64,000 nucleotides of DNA, taken from positions 3,196,501 to 3,260,500 of the forward strand of contig CM075780.1 in the NCBI GenBank assembly GCA_037974665.1. Reading direction: 5' to 3'. Numbering within the stretch: the first letter of the stretch is position 1; each line of letters starts with the position of its first letter. The notes under the pieces were generated by a model that did no database searches, had not been told where the DNA came from, and worked only from the letters and a program-made list of their open reading frames with translations. Origin of the DNA: Ehretia macrophylla (Eukaryota; Streptophyta; Magnoliopsida; Boraginales; Ehretiaceae). The position numbers and the translations under genes were made by a program. Shown in pieces: positions 60,101 through 64,000 of the stretch.

Positions 60101-60873
60101 TGGTCGAAAATGGTGTGCATTGGGTAGGGTTTTGGGGCTATTTTATGCCTAGTGTCTTGTGTGTGTGTCATAGTTTGTCTAGAACTAATTTTTTATGCAT
60201 TTGTGTCATTAGAATTGTCATAGGAATGTTGGGAAATTAGGGAATCTAGGTAGAATAAAATATAGGAATGTTTGTTGATGAGTTGAATTATGAATAGAAT
60301 AATAGATAGTGGGAAATGTAGGAATAGTTTAGTATTATTTTATTGTTAGTGGAGTTTGTAGAGAATTTGAATTAGGAATATAATATTGGTTAGTGGATTG
60401 TGTAGGATTATTTTAGTGTCTAGTGCTTTGTGTAGGATTCTTTATTGATTAGCGTGTGGGCACGCTTTCCTATGTCTAGGGCACGTACTACGAGACACGC
60501 ACAGAAATCAATATGGGGCACAAATCACGAGGTAGACACGAACTACGAGATAAGACACGAACTTCAAGACTAATGCACGTACTTCAAGACTAATGCATGT
60601 AATCCTAGGTGAATGCACATAAACCAATGCAAGGCACGTAATTCAATGCAACGCACGCAAATCAAGGCATGACTCTATATCTAGGTTAAGGTACGCAGTT
60701 CAAGGTTAGGGCACACGAAACGAGGTAATGCTCGTACATCGAGGTCAGGGCACGTATATCTAGGTATCGCATGAAAACCAAGACAGGACACGTAATCCAA
60801 GGTCGGTCATATAATTAGGGATCTATGGCACGCAAATCAAGGTATGACACGTTATTCGGGGTCGGGCCTCACA
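57104..60873 (-). repeat. 3' LTR, 3770 bp
   Basis: Plus-strand ends are TGTCATGCCCC and GTCGGGCCTCACA, so on the element's strand it is TGTGAGGCCC...GGGGCATGACA with TG...CA. It contains the U3 short repeats (60457-60865), the 145-bp direct repeat pair (59044-59188, 59253-59398), the core block shared with the other LTR family (about 58055-58325) and a CAGGTGAAG motif (minus strand, 57791-57799). A 143-codon minus-strand ORF at 57647-58078 is interrupted in the sister LTR and is probably chance. Confidence 0.9.
60457..60865 (-). repeat. Degenerate short tandem repeats in LTR U3 end
   Basis: Counterpart of 15337-15806: repeated GGCACGTA-TTCAAGGT-like motifs, e.g. GGCACGTAATTCAATGCA and GGTCAGGGCACGTATATC. 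The order and spelling of the repeats differ between the two LTRs more than the flanking 240 bp does, suggesting rapid turnover. Confidence 0.7.
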
Positions 60874-60886
60874 TTCTCCCCTCCTT
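60874..60886 (-). promoter_or_regulatory. Polypurine tract
   Basis: On the minus strand AAGGAGGGGAGAA abuts the TGTGAGG start of the 3' LTR. This is the expected place and composition for the plus-strand DNA primer of reverse transcription, and it fixes the element's orientation. Confidence 0.88.
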
Positions 60887-63788
60887 AAAAGAATTTCGTC
60901 CCAAAATTCATTCTTGCCTATTGAGGTCATTTAGACGGATTCTAACCCTTGTTATTCTTCCTACTCATGTTCGTCCCGTGTTTGGTGATCTCTTACCACA
61001 ACCAATTCACTTCCTAGGTTTTTTCAATCATTTAGTTCGGTGTAACCTTCACAATTACAGTTCTTTCCTTTGAACGACTCTTTTCTCCATTTGATCTTAA
61101 GGTCAAGTTCATTAACTAAGGTTAGAGTCTTCAAACATAGTCATCAAAGTTGCATCGGTATTCTAACAATAGAACTATAACTCCAAAATCATGACTTATG
61201 TTGTATCAATCTCCCATTCATACCTCAAAAGGAATATCACAATAATTCCATGATCCTATGGTGACATATACCAATTTCAAGATGATAGGTCTATATCCGA
61301 TTTATATATCCTACCAACTAGTTTCAAAATTGCTAACACGTAGGACCTACACATGTTATGGATCATTTCTACAATACGACCCTATCTTCAAGAAGAACTC
61401 ACCAAACAACTAATCCATCTCAAATCGTCATCTATCGACAATATCATAATCCTTATCTCGTAGGTACGTTAGATTAACAAATCTTCTAATGACTAGTCTC
61501 CCGGTTACAGGCTTCTATTCACTAACATTCTTCCCCAGTTCCGTTAACCTTTATGCTCGTAATCAAGGAGAAAGACCATTGAGATTCGTTAAACTCAAAC
61601 TCTGAGGTTTATTAAGTACCACCAACAAATTGCCATTGAAATTGCATAGGTAATCTAATCATGATACACTAGTTCAACTCTTACAAGTAAATTTCATCAG
61701 CTTGTGATCCACAATTTATTTCCTTATTCAAATCTCTATTTTCAAGTCACAAGGCTTCAAAATTTTCTTTTAATCTTATCCAAAACTCCTAAGACGAATA
61801 GTTTCAACTTCAAATAATTCCACTCATCTCAATCCAAGGTTACGTCATACTTAAGAAGAACAATGGTCCTACTCACTTAGTGACCTAGTCATTCATTCGA
61901 ACACTTAATGCCCGCCAATATATCTCCAACATTAATGTTACTAAGCTGGGTTCATAGTCATGTAAGTGATATCAATTCTCTACTAGGTTACCGGTCGTAC
62001 AACAACAATCCTAGGACTATAAATGGGTACCGAAATGATCTAGCTCATAAGATACTTCCATACTAATCCAAGTAGCTTGTTACACAAAATAACTTCAAGG
62101 GTATGTCATCATAAGAATTATAACCACAAGTCATCCTACAATATAATCTAATAGAACTTCAAAAGTAATCAACCACTCATTTAATTATCACTATAAGATT
62201 CACCCTCTATTCAACAACCACGATTAGAAGTCTACCAACTGCTAGTTTCTAGAAGTGAAACGGTGCACATAGATACGGTGGTCTAACAATAGTCTCTTGG
62301 GTCATTATGCCTCTAATTCATCTCTATCTTAACTATATAAAATCTCACTCTTCTCATTTACATGTTCAACTAGCTAAGAGCATCCAGACTCATCGACCTT
62401 AGGTCCTAGGGTTCACCAAGAATCATCATGCATACTCACTATTAGCTATTTAGGATTACTAATCATACCCTAGCGACTCCACTTTGCAACCAGATACTTA
62501 ATATCATTTCCATGGTTTATATACTAGGTCCATCGGTCTTACTTAAGGATATATGCTTTCTAACATCCTCTAGGGTATCCAAACAATGAGTGCATAGAAT
62601 GACTTACTTTGCATAATCACAACTAAATTCGAGGGGTACCAAACTAATACCATGTTTCTTAATATCACAAATATCCAACTTAGGACCTTTAGCAACGTTA
62701 GTAATCTAATGCATAATTCAATACCTTACACTTCTATTCGACCTAACATTTAGGTATAGTCTTCTGAACACGAGTTCTAGCTACGTGAATTCCTCGATTC
62801 CAGCATCCTTATATCTTGTTATATTAAAGAATCATCAACCTTGTTAAATTCGGTCTCTAGAGTTGCCTACATGTCTTGAGGTTATCCATTGTTAAGTCAC
62901 TCAAATACACTATCCATGTCTCAATAATCTAACCCCTAAAAGTAACTATCGTCAACTTCCACGAATTCATCTTTTAGTTTCTAGGTCACAATCTTACCAT
63001 TGAGTGAACTTGAAACTCGTTAATATACACCTTATTAGGTTTAACGATGCTTAATTCCAATCAAGTAAGGATTCAATCGTACGAGCATATTGGTAACTTC
63101 TTAGATAGTCAATCAAGCCAATTTTAAGATGTGAGAAATGGATTCCAAGAAACCTCCAAGTCAACTTCTACTATCAGCACATGAGAATATATACTACTCT
63201 ACATATCCAATAGTATATTTTTATATCTAAGGAAAGTTGTATGTCCTTAACATTTATTCTTGAACCACAATTAGAAGAACGGTTTAACATAATCAAGAAC
63301 TTTATAGCTACAAAATTGATAACTTAATCATAGGCATGTGTATTCCAAAGATAAGGAGATAATTTTTACCTCAACAATTATACCTGTGCTACACATTTTA
63401 TATATGCATATCCAATAATATATACGATCCATTAAGTACCTGTGAAGATGCGAGAAATCTCTAACCGAGCCTTTTCGTTCATCCTGCACAAATTCACTTC
63501 CCTAAAAGTCCTAATCCTAACTATCTATGTGTATAAACAGTCATTCATGGTTATATAACATGCACATGTATCAAGGAAGGAGTATAAAAGCATGCATGCA
63601 TTATTGTGGACGTGTCGGTGTGCATGATACATAATACAAATAGTCCACAAAGGCACATAATATTCAATGCTCAAGCAATTAAAGCACATTAGCACACATT
63701 AACACATATAAACAAGACATCATAATTACCTTAGGGCTTCTACCCATGGTCCGAGAGTTGAACCCGACTAACGCCTAGTTACTAAACT

Positions 63789-63802
63789 AGGCTCTAATAC
63801 CA
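63789..63802 (-). promoter_or_regulatory. Primer binding site, initiator Met-tRNA type
   Basis: On the minus strand TGGTATTAGAGCCT, one base from the usual plant PBS core TGGTATCAGAGC complementary to the 3' end of initiator Met-tRNA. It lies 13 nt from the LTR end (63816), a wider gap than in many elements. Confidence 0.85.
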
Positions 63803-63815
63803 TTCTAATATAAGG

Positions 63816-64000
63816 TGTCACGCCCCAACCCAGCTTATAATGCTTAGACTAGGGTGTGATCTAAACGTTCAGGACATGTCACATACTTAATCGTTGATGA
63901 AGATTTAACACTTAACGTCTTGGCCTAAACTTCAAAGTTTTTTGGTGAACCGGCATCATAACGGTTGTAATTGGGCTCTTTGGTTTGACCTAATTCTCTA
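63816..64000 (-). repeat. 5' LTR, partial (185 bp, cut by window end)
   Basis: Aligns without gaps to 57104-57288, with 11 mismatches by eye (about 6%), mostly C/T or G/A. The remainder lies beyond the window. Confidence 0.92.

Larger units (their letters stand above)
60874..63815 (-). other. Retrotransposon internal region without recognisable genes
   Basis: 2942 bp, AT-rich, between the two LTRs. The longest open frame is a short one at 60825-61073 that begins in the LTR; nothing longer than 60 codons follows to 63815 on either strand. I could not recognise gag, protease, RT, RNase H or integrase motifs. It is either a non-autonomous (LARD-type) interior or a coding region decayed beyond reading. 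Confidence 0.8.
57104..64000 (-). mobile_element. LTR retrotransposon, LARD-like, incomplete at window end
   Basis: Read on the minus strand: 5' LTR (only its last 185 bp inside the window, 63816-64000), PBS, 2.94-kb internal region, polypurine tract and a complete 3.77-kb 3' LTR. The repeated termini TGTCA(T/C)GCCCCAACCC at 57104 and 63816 identify the LTRs. If the 5' LTR is full length, the element is about 10.5 kb and continues about 3.6 kb past the window. The interior has no ORF worth calling, as in large retrotransposon derivatives (LARDs). It is inserted in a 5S spacer after CTCCGG. LTR style and initiator-Met PBS suggest Ty3/Gypsy; the finer lineage is undecided. Confidence 0.87.

Noticed and set aside
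60874-63815. Hidden gag-pol in the retrotransposon interior
   Set aside because: No long frame on either strand and no readable RT, RNase H, integrase or zinc-knuckle motif. Decayed fragments cannot be excluded without a profile search.

Overview
This window is plant nuclear DNA with no supportable protein-coding gene. Most of it is a tandem 5S ribosomal DNA array on the + strand. The 119-nt gene (GGGTGCGATC...TTGCACCCC, with internal box A, IE and box C and the plant-typical BamHI site) recurs about every 677 bp. Each gene is followed by T-rich Pol III terminators and a roughly 558-bp non-transcribed spacer. Upstream of each gene lie the usual plant 5S promoter parts: a TATA-like element at -27, GC at -14/-13 and usually C at -1. 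I count 76 gene copies by reading. The species cannot be named from the sequence; an angiosperm is most likely.

Layout: 1-12257 holds 18 copies. 12258-15815 is a minus-strand LTR of a long-LTR retrotransposon that has lost its left end and is fused at its right end directly to a 5S gene. 15816-22213 holds 10 copies. 22214-24714 is a complete 2.5-kb solo LTR on the + strand, flanked by a perfect 5-bp target duplication (TAAGG) made from the 5S spacer. 24715-57103 holds 48 copies. From 57104 to the window end is a minus-strand LTR retrotransposon of the same family as the first insertion. It has a complete 3.77-kb 3' LTR, a polypurine tract, a 2.9-kb internal region without long ORFs, a primer binding site resembling the complement of initiator Met-tRNA, and the first 185 bp of its 5' LTR before the window stops. 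Long LTRs plus a non-coding interior fit a non-autonomous, LARD-like element.

The 5S array is poorly homogenised. No copy I read matches the majority sequence at every position, and several carry indels in the internal promoter. Two spacer/promoter classes (A: CATATAGG, B: CATAAAGG) are interleaved. Local higher-order repeats of two, three and four units are visible, as expected from unequal exchange. Each spacer also has a hairpin whose two arms change together between units, a site-II-like TGGGCC block upstream of the promoter and a telo-box-like TTAGGGTT downstream of the gene. I found no evidence of a novel protein system. The unusual features are the array's fine structure and how the retroelements broke and joined it.
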